A stretch of 64,000 nt of DNA from Lentzea tibetensis (GTDB lineage Bacteria > Actinomycetota > Actinomycetes > Mycobacteriales > Pseudonocardiaceae): assembly GCF_007845675.1 (NCBI RefSeq), contig NZ_VOBR01000009.1, positions 62,001 through 126,000 on the forward strand, given 5' to 3'. Below the pieces are notes generated by a model. That model saw nothing but the letters and a program-made list of their open reading frames with translations. It did no database searches and was not told the DNA's origin. Shown piece after piece: positions 49,566 through 58,431 of the stretch (its first letter is position 1; every line of letters starts with the position of its first letter). A program made the translations under genes and the position numbers.

Positions 49566-50860
49566 GCCTGTCCTCTCCTGAGCAGCTCGCCGAACGGCGA
49601 CGATCCGGTGATCTCCTTGCCGCGCAGGTAGGTCCTGCGCACCACGCCGGCCAGCGGACGGCCGTGGTAGGGCGTCACGGGGTTGCGGTGGTGCAGCTTC
49701 TCCCGGTCCACTACGAACGCCTCGTCCGGCGCGAACACGGCGAGGTCGGCGTCGCAGCCGACCGCGATCCGGCCCTTGCGCTCCAGCCCCACCAGCTCGG
49801 CCGGGCGCTCGGCCATCCACCGCACCACGTCGGTCAGCGCGTAGCCCCGCGGCCGCGCGCCGGTCCACACCGCGGACAGTCCGAGCTGGAGCGACGCGAT
49901 GCCGCCCCACGCGGTCGCGAAGTCGCCCTCCTTCAGCTCCGGCGTGCACGGCGAGTGGTCGCTCACGACCATCCGGATCCGGCCGTCGCCGAGCGCGCGC
50001 CACAGCTCCTCCCGGTTGGCCGCCTCGCGGATCGGCGGGCAGCACTTGAACTGCGTCGCGCCGTCGGCGATCTCCTCGGACGTGAACGTCAGGTAGTGCG
50101 GGCAGGTCTCGGCGGTCAGCGGGGCCTTCAGCTTCTCCCCCGCCGAGATCACCGACAGCGCCTCCTGGCTGGACAGGTGCACGACGTGCATCCGCGCGCC
50201 CGTCTGATACGCCACGCCCAGCACCCCGGCCGCCGCGGTCAGCTCCGAGATGCCCGGCCGGGACCCGAGGAACGACTCGTAGTCCGGCCCCGGCTCGCTG
50301 ATCGAGTGCTCGTCCTCCGCGTGCACGATCGTCAGCGCGCCGAGCCCGACGAGCTCCTTGCCGACCTCCATCAGCTCGTCCTCGGTCACGTGCGGGAACT
50401 CGTCCACACCCGAGTGCAGCAGGAACGCCTTGAACCCGAACACGCCCGCCTCGTGCAACGGCCGCAGCTCGGCGATGTTGCCGGGGATGATCCCGCCCCA
50501 GAAGCCGACGTCGACGTGCGCGCGGCCCTCCGCCGCCTTGCGCTTGACCTCCAGCGCGGCCACGTCGACCGTCGGCGGCAGGCTGTTCAGCGGCATGTCG
50601 ACGATCGTGGTGACGCCACCGGCGGCGGCCGCGCGGGTCGCCGAGTCGAAGCCCTCCCACTCGCTGCGACCGGGGTCGTTGACGTGCACGTGCGTGTCGA
50701 CGAGTCCGGGCAGCAGCACCTCGTCGTCGCCCAGCTCGATCACCTCGGCGCCGTCGAGACGGGGTTCGATCGCGACGATCCGACCGTCGCGAACACCCAC
50801 GTCGCACGCCGTCTCGCCGTCCGGGGTGATCACTCGGCGGGCGCGGAACACCAGGTCCAT
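49562..50860 (-). CDS. allB: Allantoinase
   Basis: Hydrolyses allantoin to allantoate. 432 residues, amidohydrolase TIM barrel: metal-binding VDTHVHVNDPG, the carbamylated Lys in FGFKAFLLHSG, His ligands in MHVVHLSSQEA, Asp in VVSDHSPCTPELK, plus TAETCPHYLTFTSE. ATG 50860. It lies 5 nt downstream of glycerate kinase and overlaps allantoicase. Confidence 0.96.
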   Translation of the reverse strand: MDLVFRARRVITPDGETACDVGVRDGRIVAIEPRLDGAEVIELGDDEVLLPGLVDTHVHVNDPGRSEWEGFDSATRAAAAGGVTTIVDMPLNSLPPTVDVAALEVKRKAAEGRAHVDVGFWGGIIPGNIAELRPLHEAGVFGFKAFLLHSGVDEFPHVTEDELMEVGKELVGLGALTIVHAEDEHSISEPGPDYESFLGSRPGISELTAAAGVLGVAYQTGARMHVVHLSSQEALSVISAGEKLKAPLTAETCPHYLTFTSEEIADGATQFKCCPPIREAANREELWRALGDGRIRMVVSDHSPCTPELKEGDFATAWGGIASLQLGLSAVWTGARPRGYALTDVVRWMAERPAELVGLERKGRIAVGCDADLAVFAPDEAFVVDREKLHHRNPVTPYHGRPLAGVVRRTYLRGKEITGSSPFGELLRRGQA

Positions 50861-50865
50861 GCCGC

Positions 50866-51864
50866 TCACTCTCCCAGCCAGTCCCGCGCGATGCGACCAC
50901 CCGCGAGCTCCAGCAGCAGCGCCGCCTGAGCCAGGCAACGCGTGACATCAGGTTCGATGTCGAGCAACGCGTAGGCCGCCTTCAACCCGAGTTCACCCGG
51001 TTGGATCTCGCAGCGCCCGGCCACCGCGACGACCGGGACGTCACCGGACGCGGCCGCCACTCCGGCGGGCGCCTTGCCGTGCCGCGTCTGCTCGTCGAGC
51101 GACCCCTCACCGGTGATCACCAGCCGAGCGCCGTCGACCGCCTCCGCGAACCCGACCAGCTCCAGCACCACCTCGATGCCGGGACGCCGCGTCGCGCCGA
51201 GCAGCAGCGCGGCGAACCCGATGCCGCCCGCCGCGCCCGCACCCGGCACGTCCACCAGCTCCGGCGCGCGCCGGGAGAAGCGGGTGAGCCGTTCCTCCAG
51301 CACGTCAACCTGTTCCGGCGTCGCGCCCTTCTGCGGCCCGTACACCGCGGCCGCGCCGTGCGGGCCGAGCAGCGGGTTGTCCACGTCGCTCGCCAGCACC
51401 AGGTCGACGTGGCCGAAGTCGCGGTCGCCGATCGCGTCGAGCATGCCCGCACCGCCATCGGTGCACGCGCTGCCGCCGACGCCGAGCACGATCGTCGTGC
51501 AGCCCAGGTCGAGTGCGCTGACCAGCAGTTCTCCTGTACCGCGGCTGGTCGCGGTCACCGGCGCGGGCGCGTCGAGCAGTGCCAGCCCGGACGCCGCCGC
51601 GACCTCCACGACAGCGGTGGTGCCCTTGATCGCGAAGCTCGCCGCGACCGGCTTGCCGAGCGGTCCGGTGACCCACCGGCCGACCTTCACGAACCCGGCG
51701 GCGACGGCGGCGTCGACCGTGCCGTCGCCGCCGTCGGCCACCGGGAGGCAGCGCACGTCCAGGTCGGGAACGACCTCCCGCAGGCCGCGGGCCACCGCCT
51801 CGGCGACCCGCGGCGCGGTGAGCGATCCCTTGAACTTGTCCGGCGCCACGACGACGTGGCTCAC
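50866..51864 (-). CDS. glxK: Glycerate 2-kinase (GlxK/GarK type I)
   Basis: Phosphorylates D-glycerate, linking the glyoxylate pathway to glycolysis. 332 residues with VVVAPDKFKGSLTAPRVAEAVARGL, PVADGGDGTVDA, GVGGSACTDGGAGML and LVITGEGSLDEQTRHGKAP, all hallmarks of the family. GTG 51864 overlaps the carboligase stop by GTGA. Confidence 0.95.
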   Translation of the reverse strand: MSHVVVAPDKFKGSLTAPRVAEAVARGLREVVPDLDVRCLPVADGGDGTVDAAVAAGFVKVGRWVTGPLGKPVAASFAIKGTTAVVEVAAASGLALLDAPAPVTATSRGTGELLVSALDLGCTTIVLGVGGSACTDGGAGMLDAIGDRDFGHVDLVLASDVDNPLLGPHGAAAVYGPQKGATPEQVDVLEERLTRFSRRAPELVDVPGAGAAGGIGFAALLLGATRRPGIEVVLELVGFAEAVDGARLVITGEGSLDEQTRHGKAPAGVAAASGDVPVVAVAGRCEIQPGELGLKAAYALLDIEPDVTRCLAQAALLLELAGGRIARDWLGE

Positions 51865-53564
51865 GGGAGCGGCTCGAACTCGCGCATGGACGCGATGGAC
51901 GTGCCGTTGGCGGTGTTGCCCTCCCGTTCGATCATGATCTCGACGAGCACCGGACGACGCGTGCGGTCGGCCTCCTTGCGCGCCCACTCCAGCGAGTCGC
52001 GGATCTGGCCCGGCTCGGTGACGCGGAGGCCCGAGCAGCCGTACGCCTCCATGATCTTGACGTTGTCCGACCCGTTGACGTCGTAGTGGATGTCGACCTC
52101 GTACTTCATGTCGTAGCCGCCGTGGTCCTCGGCCATCCGGATCAGGCCCAGGTACTCGTTGTTCAGCATGATCAGCACGAACGGCACGTCGTACTGCGCG
52201 CCGACCGCCAGCTCCTCGACCAGGAACTGGAACGAGTAGTCGCCGACGATCCCGACGACCTCCGCGTCCGGCCGGGCCTTCTTCACGCCGATCGCGGCCG
52301 GGATCTCCCAGCCGAGCGGACCGGCCTGCCCGCACACCTGGTAGTGCCGCGGCAGGTGCGCCTTCTGGTGTTGCCCGGACCAGATCTGGTAGAGCCCGAT
52401 GGCCGTGACGAAGTAGGTGTCCGGCCCGTAGAACTCGTTGATCTCCTTGAACACCCGAGGCGCCTTCACCGGCACGGTGTCGAAGTCCTCGCGCCGCAAC
52501 AGGGTCCGCTTGAGCTCCTGGCAGCGGCGCACCCACGGACCCGGCTCACGACCGGCGTCACGGGACCGCGCCAGGTCCAGCAGTGCGCGCAGGAACAGCT
52601 TGGTGTCCGAGACGATCCCGAGGTCGGGCCCGAACACCTTGCCGATCTGCGTCGGCTCGGAGTCGACGTGGATGAACTTCCGCGTGCCGCGGTAGGTCTC
52701 GAGATCACCCGTGTGGCGGTCGCCGAACCGAGCGCCCAGCGCGAGCACCAGGTCCGACTCGAAGAACGACGCGTTGCCGTAGCGCTGCGAGGTCTGGATG
52801 CCGGTCATGCCCGCGTACAGCGGGTGGTCCTCGTCGACCGCGCCCTTGCCCATCAGCGTCGCCTGGATCGGGACCTGCAGGTACGAGGCGAGCTCCAGCA
52901 GTTCCTCCGACGCCTCACCGAGGATCACGCCACCACCGGCGAGCAGCAGCGGGCGTTCGGCGGCCAGCAGCATGTCCAGCGCGCGTTCGACGCGCGGCGG
53001 GTGCGGCGCCGCCTTCCACACGGGCAGCGGCGCGTCGATCGACGAGTCCCACTCGATCTCCTGCTTCTGCACGTCGATCGGCAGGTCGATCAGCACCGGA
53101 CCGGGACGACCGGACCGCGCGACGCGGAAAGCCTCGCGAAAGATCCACGGCATTTGCGCGGCTTCCTTGACCTGCACCGCCCACTTGGCGACCGGCTTGG
53201 CGATCTCGACGATGTCGACCGCCTGGAACGCCTCCTGGTGCAGCTTGGCCGTCGCGGCCTGCCCGGTGATGCACAGGATCGGCACGGAGTCCGCCATCGC
53301 GGTGTACAGCCCGGTGATCATGTTCGTGCCCGCGGGACCGGAGGTGCCGATCGCGACGCCGACGTTGCCGGTCGTGCGCGACCAGCCGTCGGCCATGTGC
53401 GTGGCGCCCTCCTCGTGCCGGACGATGAGGTGCTCGATCGTGCCGTCGAGCTCCATCGCCTTGTACAGCGGGAGGATCGCGGCACCGGGACAGCCGAACA
53501 CGGTGTCGATGCCCTCGGACTTCAGGACCTCGACGACGGCTTGCATGACAGGGATCCTGGGCAC
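51861..53564 (-). CDS. gcl: Glyoxylate carboligase-like ThDP enzyme
   Basis: Condenses two glyoxylates to tartronate semialdehyde and CO2. 567 residues. GCPGAAILPLYKAM, GTSGPAGTNMITGLYTAMADSVPILCITGQ, DIVEIAKPVAKWAV and ThDP motif GDYSFQFLVEELAVGAQYDVPFVLIMLNN align along the whole length with E. coli Gcl. Unlike E. coli Gcl, which has Val51, the aligned residue here is Glu51 (IVRHEEGATHM), the canonical ThDP glutamate. GTG 53564 is chosen because GGGGAGG precedes it and it overlaps the reductase stop (TAGTG). Operon context strongly supports the glyoxylate role. Confidence 0.9.
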   Translation of the reverse strand: MPRIPVMQAVVEVLKSEGIDTVFGCPGAAILPLYKAMELDGTIEHLIVRHEEGATHMADGWSRTTGNVGVAIGTSGPAGTNMITGLYTAMADSVPILCITGQAATAKLHQEAFQAVDIVEIAKPVAKWAVQVKEAAQMPWIFREAFRVARSGRPGPVLIDLPIDVQKQEIEWDSSIDAPLPVWKAAPHPPRVERALDMLLAAERPLLLAGGGVILGEASEELLELASYLQVPIQATLMGKGAVDEDHPLYAGMTGIQTSQRYGNASFFESDLVLALGARFGDRHTGDLETYRGTRKFIHVDSEPTQIGKVFGPDLGIVSDTKLFLRALLDLARSRDAGREPGPWVRRCQELKRTLLRREDFDTVPVKAPRVFKEINEFYGPDTYFVTAIGLYQIWSGQHQKAHLPRHYQVCGQAGPLGWEIPAAIGVKKARPDAEVVGIVGDYSFQFLVEELAVGAQYDVPFVLIMLNNEYLGLIRMAEDHGGYDMKYEVDIHYDVNGSDNVKIMEAYGCSGLRVTEPGQIRDSLEWARKEADRTRRPVLVEIMIEREGNTANGTSIASMREFEPLP

Positions 53565-54427
53565 TACGACCTCCCCGAGAAGTTCTCGATGACCTTGAGC
53601 AGGGCCGAGTGGTCCAGCGATCCGTATCCCTGGGCCCGGCCGGCCGCGATGAGCTGGGCGATCTGCCCGGTCACCGGGAGAGCGACATCGACCTGGCGCG
53701 CGGCGTCCAGTGCGATGCCCATGTCCTTGTGGTGCAGGTCGATCCGGAAGCCCGGCGTGAACTCGCGGGCGATCATCGACTCGCGCTTGAGGTCGAGGAT
53801 CCGGTTCGCGGCGAGCCCGCCCGCCAGCACGTCCAGTCCCGCCTTCGGGTCGACGCCGGACGCCTCCAGCAGCACGATCGCCTCGGCCACCAGCGCGTAG
53901 ATGCCACCGACCATCAGCTGGTTCGCGGCCTTCACGACCTGGCCCGCGCCGTGCGGTCCGACGTGGACGATCGTCTTGCCGACGACCTCGAGAACCGGCT
54001 TGGCGGCGGCGAAATCGGCTTCCTCGCCGCCGACCATGATGGACAGCGACGCCTGCTTCGCGCCCGTCTCGCCACCGGACACCGGCGCGTCCAGCGACCT
54101 CGGGTGGCGCTGCGCGATGGCGATGGAGGTGGACGGCCGGATCGTGCTCATGTCCACCAGCAGCACGCCGGGGTCCAGTTCGTTGGTGAAGACGACGTCC
54201 TCGACCTGCGGGTGGTTCGGCAGCATCGTGATGACGACCTCGGCGCCGCGGAACGCGTCCCGCACGCTGTGCGCCGCCGTGCCGCCCTGCGCCTCCAGCC
54301 GGTCCAGCGCGGCCGAGCTGAGGTCGAAGCCCGTGACGTCGTGCCCGGCCGCTACGAGGTGGCCCGCCATCGGCGAGCCCATGATGCCGAGTCCGACGAA
54401 TGCAATCTTGGTTCCTTTTGGCATCAT
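53564..54427 (-). CDS. glxR: Tartronate semialdehyde reductase
   Basis: Reduces tartronate semialdehyde to D-glycerate with NAD(P)H. 287 residues of the beta-hydroxyacid dehydrogenase family: Rossmann motif IAFVGLGIMGSPMAGHLVAAGHDVTGFD, substrate loop DAPVSGGETGAKQASL, catalytic Lys in GQVVKAANQLMVG, and KDMGIALDAAR. Start ATGATG at 54427; it overlaps the isomerase stop. Confidence 0.94.
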   Translation of the reverse strand: MMPKGTKIAFVGLGIMGSPMAGHLVAAGHDVTGFDLSSAALDRLEAQGGTAAHSVRDAFRGAEVVITMLPNHPQVEDVVFTNELDPGVLLVDMSTIRPSTSIAIAQRHPRSLDAPVSGGETGAKQASLSIMVGGEEADFAAAKPVLEVVGKTIVHVGPHGAGQVVKAANQLMVGGIYALVAEAIVLLEASGVDPKAGLDVLAGGLAANRILDLKRESMIAREFTPGFRIDLHHKDMGIALDAARQVDVALPVTGQIAQLIAAGRAQGYGSLDHSALLKVIENFSGRS

Positions 54428-55176
54428 GTCTGGTCCTTCCAGTCGAAGCTGCCGGTGACGGGCTTGTACTCGGCGCCGACGTAGCCCTGGTAACCGCCGG
54501 CGTGGAGCTTGGCGAGGTAGCCGAAGAGGCCGAGCTCGCCGGTGCCGGGCTCGCCGCGGCCCGGCGCGTCGGCGATCTGCACGTGGCCGATGCGGCCGAC
54601 GTGCTCGGTGACGAGCACGTCGAGGTCGTCACCGTTGCCGGCGAGGTGGTAGAGGTCGGCGAGCAGCGCGACGTTGCTCCGGCCGACCTGGTCGAGCACG
54701 TCGAACGCCTGCCCGGCGGTCAGGATCGGGTACCGCGGCGCGCCGCTGAGCGGTTCGAGCACGACGGTCGCGCCGATCTCGGCGGCCACGTCCGCCGCGA
54801 ACGCGAGGTTCTCCAGCGCGAGGTCGTTCGGCTCGTGGTTGCCGAACAGCGCGTTGAGGACAGTGCAGCCGAGCCCTTCCGCGATGCGGGCGGTGACCTC
54901 GACGTTCGCCCGGAACTCCTGCTCACGGCCCGGCCACGACACGAGGCCGCGGTCGCCTGCGGGCATGTCGCCCGCGAAGAAGTTGAGCCCGACGAGCTGG
55001 ACGCCCGCGTCGCGGATCGCCCCGGTGAAGCGCTCGATCTCGAGTGCGGGCGGCACCGCGTCGGCGAACGGCCACCAGATCTCGACCGCGTCGAAGCCCG
55101 CTGCGCGCGCGGCGGCCGGACGGTCGAGCAGCGGCAGCTCGGTGAAGAGCATCGAGAGGTTGACGTCGTAGCGCAT
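54424..55176 (-). CDS. hyi: Hydroxypyruvate isomerase
   Basis: Interconverts hydroxypyruvate and tartronate semialdehyde. 250 residues, xylose-isomerase-like TIM barrel: YDVNLSMLFTELPLLDRPAAARAAGFDAVEIWWPF, FFAGDMPAGDRG, LEPLSGAPRYPILT and HVQIADAPGRGEPGTGEL. First gene of the hyi-glxR-gcl-glxK-allB-alc operon; every junction is overlapping or within 5 nt. An IclR-type palindrome lies 12 nt upstream of the start. Confidence 0.93.
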   Translation of the reverse strand: MRYDVNLSMLFTELPLLDRPAAARAAGFDAVEIWWPFADAVPPALEIERFTGAIRDAGVQLVGLNFFAGDMPAGDRGLVSWPGREQEFRANVEVTARIAEGLGCTVLNALFGNHEPNDLALENLAFAADVAAEIGATVVLEPLSGAPRYPILTAGQAFDVLDQVGRSNVALLADLYHLAGNGDDLDVLVTEHVGRIGHVQIADAPGRGEPGTGELGLFGYLAKLHAGGYQGYVGAEYKPVTGSFDWKDQT

Positions 55177-55187
55177 CTCGCCAGTCC

Positions 55188-55202
55188 TTCCACATTGCGG
55201 AA
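55188..55202. promoter_or_regulatory. AllR/IclR-type operator, copy 1
   Basis: TTCCACATTGCGGAA, near-perfect palindrome. Its complement TTCCGCAATGTGGAA matches the consensus TTCCGCRATGYRRAA also seen at 55270 and 60015. It lies 12 nt upstream of the hyi start. A further inverted repeat TCCGT-ACA-ACGGA is at 55210-55222. Confidence 0.7.
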
Positions 55203-55269
55203 GTTCTCTTCCGTACAACGGAGACACTAGACATCGTGCGGCGCCTGGGTCAAGAATGTGGAAAACAGA

Positions 55270-55284
55270 TTCCGCGATGTAGAA
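55270..55284. promoter_or_regulatory. AllR/IclR-type operator, copy 2
   Basis: TTCCGCGATGTAGAA, 15 nt before the OHCU decarboxylase start. A half-site ATGTGGAA lies about 10 bp upstream. It probably controls the uricolytic unit. Confidence 0.7.
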
Positions 55285-55298
55285 ACTTTGGAGAGCGT

Positions 55299-55775
55299 GT
55301 GGAGAGCTTCAACTCCGCTGCGGAGGCCGAACTACGCCCGATGCTCACCGAGTGCCTCGCGGTGCCCCGCTGGGTCGGCGCCGTGCTGGCCGCACGCCCG
55401 TACCCGTCGCTCGACGCGCTGCTGAAGGTCTCAGAAGAGGCGTCGGCCCGCCTGTCGGACGACGAGATCCGCGGCGCGATAGCGGGACACCCGCGCATCG
55501 GCGAACGGGGCAAGGGCAAGTCCGCGACGTGGTCGCGACAGGAACAGTCCGGTGTGGACAGCTCGCTGGCAGATCGCCTGGCGGCTGCGAACGCCGCGTA
55601 CGAGGATCGGTTCGGGCACATCTACCTCGTGTGCGCGACCGGCCTCAGCGGTGCGGAGATGCTCGACATCCTGGCGAGCCGGATGGACAACTCGCCGGAG
55701 GACGAGCTCCGCGTCGTGAACAAGGAGCTGACGAAGATCGCCGCCTTGCGGCTGCAGAAGCTGATCGGGAGCTGA
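55299..55775 (+). CDS. uraD: OHCU decarboxylase
   Basis: Decarboxylates 2-oxo-4-hydroxy-4-carboxy-5-ureidoimidazoline to S-allantoin after uricase. 158 residues, all-helical. Conserved AAEAELRPMLTECLAVPRWVGAVLAARPY, the active-site region GHPRIGERGKG (His and Pro-Arg-Ile), WSRQEQSGVD and LASRMDNSPEDELRVVNKELTKIAALRL. GTG 55299 follows GGAGAG. The urate oxidase starts 2 nt after its stop. The usual third enzyme, HIU hydrolase, is not between them. Confidence 0.93.
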   Translation: MESFNSAAEAELRPMLTECLAVPRWVGAVLAARPYPSLDALLKVSEEASARLSDDEIRGAIAGHPRIGERGKGKSATWSRQEQSGVDSSLADRLAAANAAYEDRFGHIYLVCATGLSGAEMLDILASRMDNSPEDELRVVNKELTKIAALRLQKLIGS

Positions 55776-55777
55776 AC

Positions 55778-56656
55778 ATGGCCATCGTCCTCGGACCGAA
55801 CCAGTACGGCAAAGCGGAGAACCGGCTCGTCACCGTGTCCCGCAACGGATCCGTGCACACCATCAAGGACCTGACGGTCAGCACCTCCCTGCGCGGCGAC
55901 CTCGCGGCCACGCACCTGACCGGGGACAACTCGGCCGTGCTCGCGACCGACACGCAGAAGAACACCGTGTACGCCTTCGCAAAGGAGGCACCGGTCGGCG
56001 AGATCGAGGACTTCGCGCTGCGACTCGGCCGCCACTTCGTCTCGACGCAGGAGGCGATCAGCGGCGCGCGGATCCTGATCGACGAGCACTCGTGGGACCG
56101 CATCGACGGCCACGACCACTCGTTCGTCAAGGCGTCCGACGAGAAGCGGACGACCGCGGTGACGATCGAGGGTGACAAGGCCTGGGTCGTGTCCGGGGTG
56201 AAGGACGTCGTGGTGCTGAAGTCGACCGGATCCGAGTTCCACGGCTACCCCAAGGACCCCTACACGACGTTGAAGGAGACCAACGACCGCATCCTCGCGA
56301 CCTCCGTGACGGCGCGTTGGCGCTACATCGGGACGGACGTCGACTGGGGCAAATCCTTCACGTCGATCAGGTCGACGATGTTGAAGACCTTCGCGGACAA
56401 GCACTCGCTGTCGTTGCAGCAGACGCTCTACGCGATGGGCGAGGCGGTGCTGCAGTCGCGCGCGGACGTCGCCGAGGTACGGCTGTCGATGCCGAACAAG
56501 CACCACTTCCTCGTCGACCTCAGCGCTTTCGGGCTGCAGAACGACAACGAGGTGTTCTACGCGGCGGACCGGCCGTACGGGCTCATCGAGGGCACGGTGC
56601 TCCGCGACGACGCGGAAGAGGCCGGCTCGGCGTGGTACTCGCTACCGGCTTTCTAG
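55778..56656 (+). CDS. uox: Urate oxidase (uricase)
   Basis: Cofactor-free oxidation of urate to 5-hydroxyisourate. 292 residues, two T-fold halves. Catalytic Lys in NQYGKAENRL, Thr in VLATDTQKNT, uricase signature VVVLKSTGSEFHGYPKDPYTTL, active-site His in MPNKHHFLVDL. ATG 55778. Its end overlaps the convergent Imm1 gene by 15 bp. Confidence 0.96.
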   Translation: MAIVLGPNQYGKAENRLVTVSRNGSVHTIKDLTVSTSLRGDLAATHLTGDNSAVLATDTQKNTVYAFAKEAPVGEIEDFALRLGRHFVSTQEAISGARILIDEHSWDRIDGHDHSFVKASDEKRTTAVTIEGDKAWVVSGVKDVVVLKSTGSEFHGYPKDPYTTLKETNDRILATSVTARWRYIGTDVDWGKSFTSIRSTMLKTFADKHSLSLQQTLYAMGEAVLQSRADVAEVRLSMPNKHHFLVDLSAFGLQNDNEVFYAADRPYGLIEGTVLRDDAEEAGSAWYSLPAF

Positions 56657-57118
56657 ACCTTGCGACGCGCGCAACGCCATCTGCTGGTCACGCCACGAGT
56701 GGAAGAGATCCGATTCCGAGTACCACTCGACGCTCGTCGGCCGCTCGCCCGTCGTCATGAACTCGATCAGCAACGTGCGGAACAGATCGAGCGGCACACC
56801 GACGCCGGGGGGAAAGTCGGTGTACTTCTCGTTGACGTACGGCGCGTTCTCGGGGCCCTTGGGCCAGCCCATGAACGTGTTGTCGACGTAGTACATGTAG
56901 CCCCACTCGCCGCGCACGGCGAGCACGACGTTGTGGTCGGGCTCGCCGTCGCTGGTGAGCGGGCGCCCGAAGTGGTCGAGGCAGCCGTCGTTGCACTCGG
57001 GACGGGCCAGCAACCTGATCAACGTGTCCACGTCGGCGTCACTGCCGACGACCTGGTACTTGTGCTCGGCCTCGTCGAGGTCGGGCAGTCCGGTCCAGAG
57101 ACCGGCTCGCATGCTCAT
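56642..57118 (-). CDS. Imm1-family immunity-like protein
   Basis: 158 residues. The middle (NVVLAVRGEWGYMYYVDNTFMGWPKG) and the end (FPPGVGVPLDLFRTLLIEFMTTGERPTSVEWYSE) match the pattern of Imm1 immunity proteins of polymorphic toxin systems: beta strands with GxxG/Y and a conserved hydrophobic helix before EW. No toxin gene is adjacent, so it appears to be an orphan, a common arrangement in actinomycetes. Start ATG 57118 (or 57112). Assignment is by recall of the family pattern. Confidence 0.62.
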   Translation of the reverse strand: MSMRAGLWTGLPDLDEAEHKYQVVGSDADVDTLIRLLARPECNDGCLDHFGRPLTSDGEPDHNVVLAVRGEWGYMYYVDNTFMGWPKGPENAPYVNEKYTDFPPGVGVPLDLFRTLLIEFMTTGERPTSVEWYSESDLFHSWRDQQMALRASQGLESR

Positions 57119-57244
57119 GCGCCCACCCTGCCCCTTGCACCAGGTGCAATCGACACAACCACCCAGAACTCACACGATCGGGCGAGTTGCCATTACGCGT
57201 ACCGGTTGACCTGGCAGGAATATGTCCACCGGACAAGAGCTGGT

Positions 57245-58426
57245 TCAGCCCGCGGTTCGGCCGGCCAGCGCGCGCAACCGGTCGACGTCCAGTCCCGTCA
57301 CCGCGACCGCCTCGGCGGCGTCCACCGCACCGCAGTCCACGGCGCGCAGCACGGAGTCCGACAGCGCACGCGCGGTCGCCGGCTCGTCGAGCACGCCGCT
57401 CTCGGCGCGGTCGACGTACGCGCGGAGCCGCCGCGCGTCGGCCTCCAGGCCCTCGCGGTAGAACGCGTACACCGCCGCGTACCGGGTGACGAGCTGCGCC
57501 GGGTGCAGGTCCCAGCCCTGGTAGAAGCCGTGCTCCAGAGACCGCCGGACGAGCCGGTAGTGGGTCTCCCAGCCGAACTGGCGGTTGTCGCCGACCGGCA
57601 GGACGTTCGTGGAACCGTCGGAGAGCCGCACACCCGTGCCCGCCGCGGACACCTGCATCACGTGCCGCGCGAAGTCGCACGCGCCGTGCGCCAGGTGTTG
57701 TTGCGCCGCACCGAGTCCGCAGCCCGCGGTGTAGTCGTAGGTGCCGAAGTGCAGGCCGGTCACGCGGCCACGTCCGGCCGCGATGAACGACGGGATGGCG
57801 AGCTTCCCCATCGAGTCCACAATGGACTGCGTCGTCTCGATCTGGATCTCGAACCTCAACGGCACGCCGAACAGGTCGAGTATCTCGCCGAACACCTCGA
57901 CCTGCTCGACCGACGTCACCTTCGGGAACGTGATCACGAAGCCCGGAGGCACGTCACCCAGCGCCGTCAGGAACACGTCCAGCGTCTGGATTCCCCGCTC
58001 GCGCAACGCACGCGTGTCGAACGACTTCATCCGCAGCCCGAAGGACAGCGGCGCCTCACCGGCCGCCACCCAGTCCGCGACGAGGCGCGCGGTGCGTTCG
58101 GCGTCGGCGTCCTCGACGTCGTCACCCGGCGCGCCGTAGCCGTCCTCGAAGTCGATCCGCAAGTCCTCGATCGGCTCGCGGGCGAGCTTCGCGCGCACCC
58201 GGTCCAGCACGCCGGCGGGCAGCTCGGGCAGCAGCCACGGGTCGACTGCCGCCAGCGCCACGGCACCCCAGTCGCGCACGGTCGTCGCGGTCACCCGGCC
58301 CGCGGGGACGTAGCACGTGTGCACGGGCTGACGTCCCGCCGGAGCACGAGACTCCGCAGCGTCCACATCGGACAGTCGAGCGGTCGCCGCCCGAACGGCG
58401 TCAGGCGGCAACGAGGTGCGCGGCAC
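57245..58426 (-). CDS. HpcH/HpaI/CitE-like aldolase family protein (DUF6986 type)
   Basis: 393 residues. TIM-barrel features of the CitE/malyl-CoA lyase superfamily: LRIDFEDGYGA, the conserved Glu of FEIQIETTQSIVDS, RGRVTGLHFGTYDYTAGCG and YQGWDLHPAQLVTRYAAVYAFYREGLE. It is co-directional with malate synthase, 5 nt behind it, and inside the purine/glyoxylate region. A lyase or thioesterase acting on a malate- or ureido-type acid is plausible but unproven. GTG 58426 is the likely start; TTG 58414 is possible. Confidence 0.8.
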   Translation of the reverse strand: MPRTSLPPDAVRAATARLSDVDAAESRAPAGRQPVHTCYVPAGRVTATTVRDWGAVALAAVDPWLLPELPAGVLDRVRAKLAREPIEDLRIDFEDGYGAPGDDVEDADAERTARLVADWVAAGEAPLSFGLRMKSFDTRALRERGIQTLDVFLTALGDVPPGFVITFPKVTSVEQVEVFGEILDLFGVPLRFEIQIETTQSIVDSMGKLAIPSFIAAGRGRVTGLHFGTYDYTAGCGLGAAQQHLAHGACDFARHVMQVSAAGTGVRLSDGSTNVLPVGDNRQFGWETHYRLVRRSLEHGFYQGWDLHPAQLVTRYAAVYAFYREGLEADARRLRAYVDRAESGVLDEPATARALSDSVLRAVDCGAVDAAEAVAVTGLDVDRLRALAGRTAG

Positions 58427-58431
58427 CGGGG

